64,000 nt of DNA from Ophiostoma sp. CBS 140.51 (taxonomy: Eukaryota > Ascomycota > Sordariomycetes > Ophiostomatales > Ophiostomataceae), in the NCBI GenBank assembly GCA_029298735.1, contig JANSLP010000083.1:48932-112931 (forward strand). Direction: 5' to 3'. Of the stretch, positions 25,139-37,180 are shown piece by piece. The notes under the pieces are model-generated. The model was not told the origin of the DNA, ran no database searches, and saw nothing but the letters and a program-made list of their open reading frames with translations. The position numbers were made by a program, and so were the translations under genes. Within the stretch, counting starts at the first letter, position 1; each line of letters begins with the position of its first letter.

Positions 25139-26680
25139 ATGTCAAGACCAGGACCGCAAGCCGACCTTCCTCTCGGCCCGCTCCTGCGCCTGGAAGGTCT
25201 CGACTTTGATCTACTTCCCAGCCGGGATTCGAGCATCGCCATAATTACGCCGTTTGTCGAAAACCTGCTAGGGGAGTCTCTCAACTTCCTCGCCAGCGTT
25301 GATGCCTACGACATAAACCGGGGCGACAAACGGGACCCGTCTGGGTGGAAGCCAAAGGGAAGCGTCAAGTACAGCGGAGAAAAGGACATCGGCGGCCCCA
25401 GTGAGTGTGCTATCGAACTGCTCGAGAAAACCATTCCGAAATCCAAGCTCAAGGCCGCGATTGCCAAACCTGCCGCCATCGTTCCGCCTGCCGGCGGCGG
25501 CGATGAGGCTGGCAACAATGAGGCTCGTGTGAGACGGTCGACAAATCCTATCCCGGAAACGTGGGCCTGCCGCCGCTCAATCCACAATAATGAGGCCGTT
25601 GGCGGCACAGCGAGCTGGCGTGAGTTTGTGCGGTACATGAAAATCGAGCACGTCGAGACGGAAAGGGAAATGACGCCCACTGTTCCCAGGGCACAAGTGT
25701 CACAAAACTGGGTTGCGGCAACATTGATCAAGCACATCATTTTGGGCGAGCGCTACCCAGCAGGCCCCAGGGCCTGGACCAGATTTACGTTGCGCATCGT
25801 CGAGATGGAACACGACCTGAAGCAACCCGGATTCGACCACCGCGTTTTCCCTGTCCTGCAAATGACCTGCCGCAGCGTAGAGGAAGAGAAAAAAGCCCAA
25901 TTCCTCGTTATCAGTGTGCCCATCAACGACTGGAAAGGCGTCGCGCCTCCCGACCCCGAACGTGCCGACACAAAGGTGGCCGATGGCCCCAATATCACGA
26001 TTGGCTCGTACGTGAGCGTCGAACGCTTCCGCCTCGTGCGCAAAGGCGAAGACCGAGCGGCACCTCTCAAAAAAGTGAGCATATTTGAAAAAGTGAAATC
26101 CCAATTTAAAAGCAACAGCAGGCCGTCAAAAGGTTACAACGGAATGTATAATCTTCTGGCGGGCAACTGAACTTCGGGCGTCAATTCGGACGACGTTCGA
26201 AGATCCCTCGATTCGCGGGCGAGGGCGCTGGCGGCGGCGCAACGTGAAAAAAGTTAATTATTATTATTATCTAACAATCCAAAACTACAGGTTGAATGGG
26301 TCATGGCAACAGCATCGCATGCACGCGGCATGCTTCCGCTGATGATTCAAACGCCATTTGTCCCCAAGAAGATTGCAATCGACGTGCCACTGTTCCTCAA
26401 GTTCATGGTAGGAGCACGACAGAAAGCGGCTGCAGCACCGGCCAACAACGCGTTGGTCGAAGAGGAGGTAACACCAGAAGCAGAGACCGATTCAGCGGCC
26501 TATGCAGAGCGCGAAGCGGATGCCTATGCGCTGGCCTTTGGATTGATCGATACCGGTTTGCAGCCGGTGGCGAATGAGCCGGTCGGCACTCCTCAGACAG
26601 GACCTCAGACAGGACCTCAAGCGGAACCTCAGGCGGCACCTCAAGCGGCACCTCAGGCGGGAATAGGTGGAGAGACGTAA
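25139..26680 (+). CDS. DUF3074 (START-like) protein
   Basis: Two exons, 25139-26074 and 26291-26680, encode 441 residues. The 216-nt intron starts GTGAGC, has the branch site CTAAC at 26271-26275, ends CTACAG and is in phase 0. Joining restores the family pattern YVSVER...VEWVMATAS. The central region carries features I associate with DUF3074: ETWACRRSIH, TASWREFVRYMK, HRVFPVLQ and, after the junction, VEWVMATAS plus DVPLFLKF. DUF3074 belongs to the START/SRPBCC-like helix-grip fold and is presumed to bind lipid; no function is established. The C terminus ends in six four-residue PQxx repeats encoded by a 12-bp tandem repeat. Without splicing the gene would be read as two separate frames, the first ending at 26170. 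The ATG has a good context (ATCATGT). Confidence 0.82.
26591..26662 (+). repeat. 12-bp coding minisatellite, six copies
   Basis: Six in-frame 12-base units beginning CCTCA(A/G) run head to tail, encoding PQTG, PQTG, PQAE, PQAA, PQAA and PQAG at the end of the DUF3074 protein. The first two units are identical. Because the unit is a multiple of three, copy number can vary without a frameshift. Confidence 0.95.
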
Positions 26681-27271
26681 GCATAGGAGAGATCCTTGCA
26701 CCTTGAAGCCCCAGTAGTGGATGAATCGAGAAATCCCCGTTGATGCAGAGCCGCTTCTATTTTGTTTTATTTTTGATGGTGGTTGTCTTGATGCGAAGGC
26801 TGCCTTAACAGTTCACTTTTTATCGGCCTCGGTCAGTTTATTTGCCATCCGTGTCATTATATATTATTGATATCCAGAGCGACGCTTACTGTCCTTCTTT
26901 TTCATGTTCAATCAGCTTCAGATCGTGTACACTTTGTGTAGTTTTAATTCTTTTTTTCTATTGTGTTTATCCCGACCTTATATAGACAAAAATCCCAGTC
27001 TCTAGCCACTGCATCGACATTCGTCCCCTTTCAGTCTATCCTTCTTTCCCCCCGTGTGAACTACTGTATGAACGAGGTTGCAAGAATGAAAAGGCAAAAT
27101 GAAACAGGGTAACCAAAAAGAGGAAACGACATTGACGGTGGAAACTCGACGGGTAAAAAAAATGTGAAATTTTGTGTTACAACGAAACTTGCCGCGGCAA
27201 AATAAAAAAAGATGCAAAAAAAGACATGGCCACCTCACTCAAACACTCTCTCTCCCCCAACTTGACTTTGC
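26681..27271. other. Convergent 3' ends
   Basis: AT-rich sequence lies between two genes that converge (DUF3074 on + and succinate dehydrogenase on -). It presumably holds both 3' untranslated regions. I see no gene. Confidence 0.6.
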
Positions 27272-29706
27272 TTAGTACACACGCTTGAAGGGCGGGACGG
27301 GCTTGCACTCGTTCTCGTCCAGGGTGGTGCTGATGACCTTGCGGTACTTGAGCTCGACGGGGCCGTGGGGCTCCTTCTGGAAGGTCAGGGTGTGCTTCAT
27401 CCAGTTAACATCGTCACGGTCGGGGTAGTCCTCGCGGGCGTGGGCACCACGCGACTCCTTGCGGTTGGCAGCGGCGGTGGCGGTTTGGGCGCTACAGAAG
27501 TTAGTACGTATTCAAATAATAATAAAGGGAAACGGGGCGGAACATACGCGCAAGTGAGCAGATTCCGGAGCTCGAGGGTCTCGACGAGGTCCGAGTTCCA
27601 GATCATGCTGCGGTCCTTGATGCCGACCTCACCGAAGGTGCCGTCGACCTTGGTGATGTTGCGGACACCGTCGTCCAGGGACTCCTGGGTACGGAAAACG
27701 GAGACGTCCGTCTGCATGGTCTTCTGCATGGCCAGACGGATGTCGGCGGTGGTGCGGGGACCCTCGGCGGTGCGGATCTTGTCGAGGTACTCGATGGAGT
27801 CGGCGGCGGCGTCGGCGCGCAGGGGCTTGAGCTTGGCACCGGGGCTGGAGGTGTCGCGGATTTGGTGGGAGACGGCACGGCCGAAGACGACAAGATCCAG
27901 CAGAGAGTTGGCACCCAGACGGTTGGCACCGTGGACGGACACACAGGCGGCCTCACCGCAGGCGTACAAACCGGGGACAATCTTGTCGTTGCCGGCCTCG
28001 TCAACGGTCAGGACCTCACCAGTGTACTTGGTGGGGATACCACCCATGTTGTAGTGGACGGTGGGCAGGACAGGGATGGGCTGCTTGCGGACATCGACAC
28101 CGGAGAAAATGCTAGCAGTCTCAGAGATACCGGGCAGACGCTCGGCGAGGACCTCGGCGGGCAGATGGCTCAGCTGCAGGTAGATGTGGTCCTTGTCGGG
28201 GCCGACACCACGGCCCTCGCGGATCTCGAGCGTCATGGAACGGGAGACGACGTCACGCGAAGCCAGATCCTTGGCAGTCGGGGCGTAACGCTCCATGAAG
28301 CGCTCACCCTCGCTGTTCAACAGGTATCCACCCTCACCACGAGCACCCTCAGTGATCAGGCAGCCGGCGCCGTAGATACCGGTAGGGTGGAACTGGACGA
28401 ACTCGAGATCCTGGTTGGGCAGACCGGCGCGGGCAACCATGGCCATACCGTCACCCGTGCAGGTGTGGGCAGACGTGCAAGAGAAGTAAGCGCGGCCGTA
28501 ACCACCAGTAGCCAGGACGGTGTGGTTAGCCAGGAAGCGGTGCAGGGTGCCGTCCTCCTGGTTGTAGGCGAGGACACCACGGCACTCACCGTCCTCCATG
28601 ATCAGGTCGATGACAAAGTACTCGATGAAGTAGTTGGTGTTGTGGCGCAGAGACTGGCCGTAGAGCGTGTGCAGCAGGGCGTGGCCGGTACGATCGGCAG
28701 CGGCGCAGCAACGGTAGGCCTGTCCACCCTTGCCGTACTCGCGGGACTGACCACCGAAAGCACGCTGGTAGCTGTGGGTTGTTAGTTGGTATTTCTCGTC
28801 TCGTCTTTTTAACATAGATCACCCCTCCCATCACTTACATCTTGCCCTCATCGGTACGCGAAAAGGGACAGCCGTAGTTCTCAAGCTCGATAATGGAAGC
28901 CGGGGCCTCACGGGTCATGTAGTGGATGGCGTCCTGGTCACCGAGCCAGTCAGAACCCTTGACAGTGTCGTACATGTGCCAGCGCCAGTCGTCCTTGTGC
29001 ATGTTGCCGAGAGCGGCGTTGATGCCACCCTGGGCAGCGACAGTGTGGCTTCGTGTGGGGAACAGCTTCGAGATACAGGCAGTGTTGAAGCCAGCCTCGG
29101 CCAGACCAAAGGCGGCGCGCAGACCGGAGCCACCGGCACCGACAACGAGGGCATCGTACTCGTGGTCCTGTGAGGGGTGTGTTAGCAGGACAAGCCAGAA
29201 AGTGAGGCTTTGAAATGCACGCGACAGGGCGAGCAGTCAAAGGGGTACCAGGATATCTTGACTTACAATGACCGGGTACTTGGTGCTCACGAACGAGGAA
29301 GCCTCCTTGGCGCGGAGCGGGCCGTTTGCGAAGACGCGAGCTGGAGAGAAGAAGACAAGTTAGCTTGTGCGCCTCATCGTCGCCGTCTTCGACATTGTAT
29401 ACCGTGACTTCTCGGAAGAAATGGATTTCTGTCGGGAGCAACTTACCGGCACGCGGCGTAGACGAGAAGTTTCTTGTTGTCTGGAACTATATTCGGGGCG
29501 TAATACGTTAGCAATCTGCCAAGTCGATTCCCAAAAGCGTTTCTCGATCGCTGTCCTCCAGCCTTGTCGCCATAAAGCCTCGGCGATCTCATCTGCGAAT
29601 GCATCGCGCATCCTTTCGATCTTTTCGGAAGAGGGGAGTCGGGCCAAATACGCACAGCTGGCCGGGCAATTGTTGCCAGGCGCTTCCATGCCCCTGTGGA
29701 CGCCAT
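27272..29706 (-). CDS. sdh1: Succinate dehydrogenase flavoprotein subunit, mitochondrial
   Basis: Six exons on the minus strand (29706-29656, 29480-29447, 29340-29267, 29167-28839, 28771-27548, 27491-27272) encode 643 residues, the normal length. It is the catalytic subunit of complex II, oxidising succinate to fumarate with covalently bound FAD. The N terminus is a basic mitochondrial presequence with RNFSSTPRA, a typical R-x-F/S cleavage region. Rossmann motif VVGAGGSGLRAA lies at 61-72, the FAD-linking His94 sits in RSHTVAAQGG, and downstream are HPTGIYGAG, TEGARGEGG, PTVHYNMGG and HGANRLGANS. Every intron has a CTAAC branch site on the sense strand. The first intron (GTGCGT donor) could use either of two acceptors 6 nt apart; I chose the TTCCAG one. 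The small first exons are the least certain part. Confidence 0.95.
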
Positions 29707-31181
29707 CTTGTCTGTGTGTCGCGCTCGAGAGTGCGGGTTCTAGATCGCGGGTTGCGAGATTGTCGTCGGTTTGTCGTCAAGGAAAAAAAGAAGCCGAGCT
29801 TCGATCTCGTGAGATGAGTTAAAACGGCTGTCTTGGTGTTACCCAAAACGTCGAAAGGCAACAGCAAAGGAAAAAGAAGAAAAAAAGGACAAAATCCGAC
29901 GACAGGCCGAACTTTGGACGAATAGAGGGGAGATTCGATTTGTGGTGAGAGGGGAGAGGTGGTGAAGCTGGTGTTGGAATCGGGAAGGGGGAAAAAAGCA
30001 GAAACCGTTCCAATTGATGTTCTCAAAGAATTGGCCCCGGAAAGTCACCCATGACGAAGAAAAAAGGGCAACCGCACAATTCCGAGCCGCCTTTTGGGGC
30101 CTGGTTTGTTTGGGTGTTTTGGGGTTCTATGGTGCCTCTGCGTGCTGGGCGCTCTTTCCCTCCCCCGGGAACCCGCACAAATTCCCCCAATGGGGGGGCA
30201 AGGGGGAAGGTGCACCCGCTAACTCTCACGCTCTCAGGTATCCTTCAGTGTCTCCTTCCTTGTGCCAATGGGTTGTGGATAGGTCGGTGGCCCCTGCCTT
30301 CCCCCGCGCTGGCCAATCTGATGGCTGGCATTTCTCATTACTCCACCCGACTCCAAGCCCGCTACAGCCAACCACTGTGGTGTTTTGTCTTTCAAACTGG
30401 GCCCGGCCAGTCGAACAGGTCGAAAAGGAAGGCGCGACCCCACAGTCCCGCTATTGTCTCCGACAACCTCGCTCTCTTTTTTGTCCTTTTTTCGCAAGCA
30501 AAAAGCACTGCTTAGCCGAGCACCTGCCGAGAGCATGGTCCGTGCGTCAGCACCATGTGCTTGCCCGCAAGTGGTGTTGGTACATCTTCCATCTGAATCG
30601 TCTGAAGAACACTTAACAGTGCGTCGTGCGCTACGTTGTAGATATCGTGAGTCGATCTCTCCTTCCTCGATCGCATCGAGACTTCCCAATTTTTATGCGA
30701 CCTGCACCTTCCCAATCGTACTTTCCCATCTCGCGCATGTCCTTCTGCTACTTACAGCGAATTACCCGATTTGGTTGCGAACCCAGGACGAGTTGTCGTC
30801 GGACTCCCGTACCTTGGCGCAAAAGCTGTGACAATAGTCTCCAAAAAGCATGTGACAGGACCCGGGCGACGACAGCTGCCAAAAAGCCTCCCAACACGCT
30901 CCTGCCGAGCGTTCTACAACATCTGACACAGGCACCAATTCGAGATTTGGTATACAAAATGAAACGTAGCGATAATTAAAATTGTTTATCTAGAATCTGC
31001 GCGCGTGTCCCAATTTCAGAAATGAAAAATGTGTCAATGCAAGAAAATGATCTATACAAACGCCAAACCAAATGGTAAAAACTCAAACCAATGAACTAAC
31101 AATGCACACGTGACAACGCAAAGAAAAGATGATATCACGCTTTCGAGGTATACAACAACATCTCCTCCATTTGCCCTCCAC
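29707..31181. other. Intergenic between two minus-strand genes
   Basis: This holds the succinate dehydrogenase promoter (pyrimidine-rich on the minus strand at about 29868-29892) and the 3' region of the PX-domain gene. No frame is recognisable. Confidence 0.5.
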
Positions 31182-34100
31182 CTACTCCGCCAGCACAGCA
31201 CGGAGCATCGACAAGAAGTTCTCATTGAGCTTGTAGATCTCGCTCACCGCCGGCTTCGTCGGCTCGCCCGCGGTCCGCCGCAGCCGGTCCTGCCGTTTGG
31301 CTCTGCGGCGCCGCTCCGCCTCGATCGGGTCGAGATCCTCTTCTTCCTCTTGCGCCGCCTCGTCCTCCGAGTCTTCAAAGTCGTCGTAGGCCATCTCCTG
31401 GATATCGGCCGCGTTGAGGCCAAAATCGCCGACGCTGAACCCGACAGGTACGGTCAGGCCCTCGTCGCCCAGGCCGTCGCTGCTGCCGCCCTCAGCAGCC
31501 ATCTTTTGGCGCGTCTTGTCCTGGTGCCACTTCTTGCGCGCCTCCTGCCAGGCAATCAGGTTGTTGACTTCGGCAATGGCTTTTTCCTTGTCAATGGTGC
31601 CCATGCTGACGGAGCCCTCGAAGAGCGCGTTGATGTCGAGCGTGCCGTTTGTGGGGCCCTTGCGCAAGAACTCTAGAATACCCTCGATCCAGCCCATCAA
31701 CTGGGTGAAGAGACCGTTGTCGTGGGTGTGCACCTCGTGCACAAACTTGTAAAAGTTGTGCTCGTGGCGCTGGCACAGATCAATAAACGCCTGCACGGTC
31801 TGGTTAGGATCGGCCGATGCGTCTTGTTCTCTGCACTTTTCCACGACCTGCATCATGTCGTCCATGAACACGGAGAAATCCGTGACGCTGCTGTACACAT
31901 TGGCCGACTTGTAGACGCGGACGAGGGGCTCGTAGAAGATGGTGAACAGGTCGCGGAACAAAGAGAGGGTAACGGGCTCCTCAATCAGGTTGAGCATCAT
32001 GGCCTTGTCGCGCTGGCGGGTGTAAAGCTTCATAAGCTGCTTGAGGTACGAGAAGAGCTCGGCGCCCTGCTTCAGCTCGTCGTCAATGTTCTCGACGGCC
32101 GAGTTGAAGGCCACGTACGCATTGTAGAGGCGGCCAATCTGTTCGGGCTGCAGCGGCGGCTCAATCAGCTCGGAGCGCAGAATGCCCACAATGAGATCAA
32201 CGTCGTCGTTGATCGCCTCCTCCCGGATAATCTCCTTGACAGCCTGGTCGGCGTCCGAATAGGCCTTGAGCTTGGTGACAAACACTGGGTCGTCAATCTT
32301 GACCGCCAGAGAGTCAATGGACTTTTGGAAGTTGCGAATACCGTCGTTGAGTGTCAGGGAGAAGATGCGCTGCATAAGCGACCGGGTGCCAAAGGGTTGG
32401 GCCAAAAAGATGTCGAGAACACCGGACATGACGGCAGCCGGGTTAGCGACACGAATGACGTTCTTGATGAGCGTGTAGGGGATAAGCGAGTGGATGCGCT
32501 TGGCTTGGGCGAACAGCTCGGGCGAGTTGTCTTCGGCAAGGAACAGATGGTAGATCGTAGCAGCAACTTCGATGCGGAGCCACTCGGCAAACTTTTGGTA
32601 CTGGATGCTGAGGTCGCCAATGGTCTTCTTCTCCTTGATCTCCTTGAACAGCATGGTCAGACCGTTGTGCTCGACAATGTCTTGACGGAACTCTTCCATG
32701 TAAACGTCGAGGTCGGCAGCCCGCTTGCGTGCAATCTCATAAAACTTCTTCTGCTCCTCCACGCGCTTCTTGTCGACCTCGGCTCTGCGGACAATGTCGT
32801 CCACGTCTTCGTCTCGTGGGGTGATCGGTTCGCGGGTGAGGAAGTCCTGCATAGCCTTGGTGCGGGCAATCTGAGGGTTGTGGAGGAGGGTACGAAGGAA
32901 GGCGCGCAGCGAGATGCGCTGGTTCTCGCGCCATAAGACGACACTTTCGGTGCTGGTGGCAACGGTAGGGCTTGGTGACGCCGGGGTATCGAGAGACTGG
33001 CGAGGCGATGCCCGTCCAGATCCGTTTCTGCGGTGTTCTACACACTGTTAGTATGATACTTCTTAAGACGATTGTAGAAAAAGGAGGGAACATACCCTGA
33101 ACTGTGAGGTTCTTGAGAGACTCGCTGACACCACCGGGGCCGAGTGTTGTTGGGCTGGTCATTGTCGAATTGGAGGAAATCGAGGACACATCAGACTCGT
33201 TGGAGCCCATGATGCCGCTCATAATGTTCGATGCCGTCGAGCTTGTCTTGTTCTTTCGTGGGAGAGGTGGGAGAACACGTCCGGGCAGCTCTGCGCGAAG
33301 AGCTTTGTGAAGACGACCAAAGTCGCCGTACCTACGGCCAACAAAGTGCTCGAGCTCGCCCTTTCTCTTGATGCGAAGAATGAATTCCTGTAAAATGGTC
33401 AGTATTTAGGTTGCCACACAATTTCTCCGAGTGCGTTTCAAGAACGTACAGCATGTTGGTGGTAGCGGATGTTGCGCTTGACGGATGTGATGCGCACACC
33501 AGCCACGTTAACGTCCCAGCCGTTGACAAAGTTGCCCTGGGGGATGGAGCCCAAGATGCCAGTATCGATCGCATCGCGGTCCACGATTTCGAGCTCGGAG
33601 AATCGGATGCGCTCTTCAAAGCCAGACGAGGTGCGGACGCCAGAGACCATCATCAGCTCAACAAGCTTTTGGGCCTTCATGGCCAGCTTGCGACGCTTGG
33701 TCTCCTCGAGGCGGTCTTCGGACGAGGAGATGTTTTTCGTAGCAAATGACTCGAGGAACTGGCGTGTCGTTAGTAGACCACATCTTGCAGTAGATATGGA
33801 GGCCAGCGGTGAGGTGTACTTACCACCTGCAGCTTATCCTGCCAAAACTCCTTCTCTTTCGCCTTGTCGAGGAAGGGAAACTCGCGGACATGGTGGACAA
33901 AGATGTAGCGGAGGATGGGAAGGCTGGAATCGAGCGGAGAAACTTCGCCAACGTCAGACCGGAAGGGTGCACCGAATCGACGGAGGGCTGTCGGGGAGTT
34001 GAGTTCGGATATTTCCCATTTCGCCTGCTCGCCCATGAGCTCTCGTTTTAAGTCTGCCAGGTTAGTTGGTGTGCTTAACGAAAGAGGGGCTGAAGTACCC

Positions 34101-34305
34101 TCGAAAAAGCCAAAAACGTTGGGTACTAACAGTGCTCCTGCTTTCCGGTCAATGTCTGTCCTGGTGGTGGCAGGGCGGACGAAGAGGAAGCGGCCGTTCT
34201 TGTTGATGCAGCATCTCCAGCGCCAGAGGATTTGGTGACGTCGACGGAGCTTGGTGCGGGGGCTGGGGCAGCAGCTGTTCCTGCTGCTGCTGCGGCGTCG
34301 GCCAT
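31182..34305 (-). CDS. PX-domain protein with PXB and DUF3818 regions (yeast YPR097W/Lec1-like)
   Basis: Five exons (34305-34131, 34053-33824, 33758-33450, 33387-33096, 33037-31182) encode 953 residues. Introns of 58-77 nt have CTAAC or CTGAC branch sites, and all phases agree. After an Ala/Ser-rich N terminus, a PX-associated (PXB) region covers about 60-175. A PX phosphoinositide-binding domain covers about 205-290 (GWDVNVAGVRI..., FVGRRYGDF, LPPLPRKNK). A long helical DUF3818 region runs from about 350 to 850, and the C terminus is acidic then basic (DDFEDSEDEAAQEEEEDLD). The order PXB-PX-DUF3818 matches yeast YPR097W, linked to sterol and lipid distribution. I infer a peripheral membrane protein; its biochemical activity is unknown. 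The open frame extends upstream of the chosen ATG, but MADAAAAAG follows an H/T/S-rich leader-like translation, so the start at 34305 is preferred. Confidence 0.88.
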
Positions 34306-37180
34306 GGTGTGTCTGTGTGAGTGTGAGTGTGTGAACTTGATTGTTGAGATCTCAACAGTCTCTCGGGTTCTCCTGACGTCAAAAGAGAAAAGAGAAACGG
34401 ATTTGCTGCGGAAGGCTCGGGAGAAGGTGAGCAGCAAAGGAAGGGCGACTGAGGGGTCGGGAGAAGAGCAGGTTATAATCCCGTTCGCTATTCGAGTAAC
34501 TCCGTCGTACAAGGGGTTCTTTTTCGAAGGAGACGCAGCTAGGTCGATATGCGCAGAAGTGGAGGGTCTCGTCCAAGAAGATGCGGACTGGTGTAGGAGA
34601 GAGAGAAGAGAGAGAAGAGAGAGACGAAAGACAGGAGAGAAAGCCGATCAGAGGGACAGAAGAGGTCCGAGAGGAAAGCGAGACCGCCCAGAGATCAGGA
34701 TGCTTGGCTGGACCAACTAAGGTCGACGCGGGCGCTAATTTGAGATGACAAGCGGTTGGCGAGGGGCGGGCGGTTGGTGAGAGCAGGTGAGGAGAGGAGA
34801 GAGATTATTGGGGGAGGAAGAAAACGAAGGACGAAAGAAGTGAAGCCCAAAAATCTTAGAAAGGATACGGCAAAGATAATAAGAGGAAAGATGCACTCGA
34901 GGCACTGAATGATTTCAAACAAGGAAAGAGCAATGCAATGCATTTCGTCCAGTCGAAGAAGGGGTTGTTCAACAAAAAAGACGAAAGGCACGACCAGCGA
35001 TGACGTTCTTACCCTACAGGGGTGTAGCTTAGTCTACTTTTTTTGGTTGCGGGAAGGAGCAGCGCCAAAAGGGCAAAAAATGCGACTGCCTAGAACCTGG
35101 GCTAGCCAAAACACTGATGAATTTGATACGGTCCGTTTTGATCTAATAATTTTTATCTGGTAAATTTTGATCTCATGGATGAGTTCAATCTTGTGTTAAT
35201 CTGGTCAATTTTAATCTCGTGAGTTTGATCTGAATTGTGATGCGATGTTGCGTAGGGCATAGGCCTGTAAAGACAGGGCGGTTGGATGTACCATAAGCCC
35301 AGCTTGCTAGTGTCTGAGAGCAATTGCGTCGTCGCGAAACTTGGCGTGCGCTTAGTCGGGTCGCAACTGCTATTTCGGGGATTTCAAAGCGGACTTCGGA
35401 AGGTGCCAGTGCTTCCTCTCCATTTACGGTGCTTATGTAGATGTATGTTGATTTTCTTTGTCCTTTACTTTTCTGCATCTTATCTCCATTTTCATCGGAC
35501 ATCCCAATCTCCTGGTCCCCTCCCGTCCCAGCCTCTCTTCCCTACAGGCTTTTTGGGCGAACAAACATTGGCACAGACTGGGAAAACTAACAAAAGCCGT
35601 CGTCACATCAAGGGAGCAGGGATCAGATCAACCCAAAAAATACATTGAAAAATAAGGTGAACTAGAAGGCAGAAAAGAAGAGGCGATCCCCGACAACGGA
35701 AGCAGCCCAACGCTAGCAGGCGAAGAAAACAACGAAAAGACCAGACGGAAGATTAAATCAAGAAAGAGAAAAAGAAAACAAAAATAACAACAGTTTTTCA
35801 ACCACAAGACCAGGCCGGCTGCGGGAGGGCAGATGGTCAAGAGGTTAGCCAAGACCAGATGGAAGGCCACAAGGTACTTCTAGTACACGCATTTTGGTAC
35901 GGTGTCTCGATGTACTGTGACGCCGCAGGACATGGTGTACGACATATGGTGGCGCAGATCGCTTCCAGGGCAGGACCTGAAAGTTGTGGGGCATGACGTT
36001 GGTCTCTTTCCTTTCCCAGAGCCAGGCCCTGACGTCCTCGGTCCTTTCCCCAAATATCCCCCGAGCCTGACGCCTCATCTGACGCCTCCTCCACCACAGG
36101 CACCCTTATTACTTTTTTTATCACTGATTTCATTCTCTTTCGCATGGCATTTGCCGGATGCCCATTTTCGGGGCTGAGATCTCGACAGAATGCGAGCGAG
36201 ACATTCAGTGCGAATCCGAACCAAAGCGAGATGAGATGAGCTAATACGGTGCGTTACGATGAAAATGGCATCTCACTCTCTTCGAGTGCCGAGAAATCAA
36301 AAGACGAGACACCGTTTGCTGGATACTTTTCTGTGGTTTTTGTAGTCATTTCTGGGCCTTTTCCATCCTCTACGCGTACTGCTGTCGTCCTGTCCGTCTT
36401 GTCCTTCTTGTGTGTTTGGGCTCAACTTGTTTTTCTGTTTTCTTGGCCGTGGTCCACACCTGCAGCCCTTATTACGCGGCCAACCCTTTCTTTTCGCCTT
36501 TTTGTGCCTTTCCGCCCAGTGGTTGGGCTGTAGCGACGTCTTTTCAACCTCTCCATACATTTTGAGATCCATAGCAGCATACGTACGTAGCAAGGCTGTG
36601 GAGGAAAGCTACGCGGGCACACGACCTTCAACTCAAGTAGAACACCTCGTTGTGGGATCTGAGCCTGGAAGCAACGCCGAGTTAAACGCGGCACTTGCTT
36701 ATGTCAATAATCTGCCCCAGGCTTCGGTGCCCCGCTACTTCGTACAGTACGGAACTGCTGAGCCACCGGCCAAGACGTTTTACAATGGACGCACTGTACG
36801 TATGTTCTGCATGCTGCCTTGTGCAAGGGCGGAATCGAAACGCAGCTCTTGTCGCCCGGGAGAAAATACTGGCACCGAAACTCCGGGCTTACACGAACGG
36901 GGCCCCGTTCCACATGGTAAAATCCCTCCGCTGGCATCGTATCGTAGCAGTTCTCCGCAGAGGCAGGCAAAATTCTGTGCCAAGATCATGTTGATATAAT
37001 TAGAAAAAGTAAGATAGATGTACAAGTGTATGTAAAAACAGAAGAGAAAAAGGGAAACCGCTATGCTTTGATACATGCTAGGATGCAGTAGAAAAGACAA
37101 AAGAATACACGATGAAGAATACATAAGTAGTGCGGTTTGCACAGCCTGCGAGAAGGCGAAAAAGAAGACAAAAGAAAAAA
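34306..37180. other. Intergenic region with a coding-like block
   Basis: A purine-rich + strand tract at about 34560-34690 is CT-rich on the minus strand and fits the leader of the PX gene. AT-rich sequence lies at about 35110-35250. A block at about 36594-36797 (+) reads like coding sequence but has no usable ATG; see findings. No gene is called with confidence. Confidence 0.4.

Noticed and set aside
26303..26680. Independent small gene starting at the ATG at 26303
   Set aside because: Splicing with the upstream frame in phase 0 restores the DUF3074 domain, so this is its second exon.
27862..28785. 307-codon + strand frame opposite succinate dehydrogenase
   Set aside because: Antisense shadow of a highly conserved enzyme exon.
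30751..30800. tRNA-like T-arm word (GGTTGCGAACCC)
   Set aside because: No matching acceptor, D or anticodon stems can be drawn around it.
31722..32936. 404-codon + strand frame opposite the PX-domain gene
   Set aside because: Mirror of a GC-rich, G/C-third-position coding exon; the minus frame has clear PX/DUF3818 features and spliced continuity, while this one has no motif.
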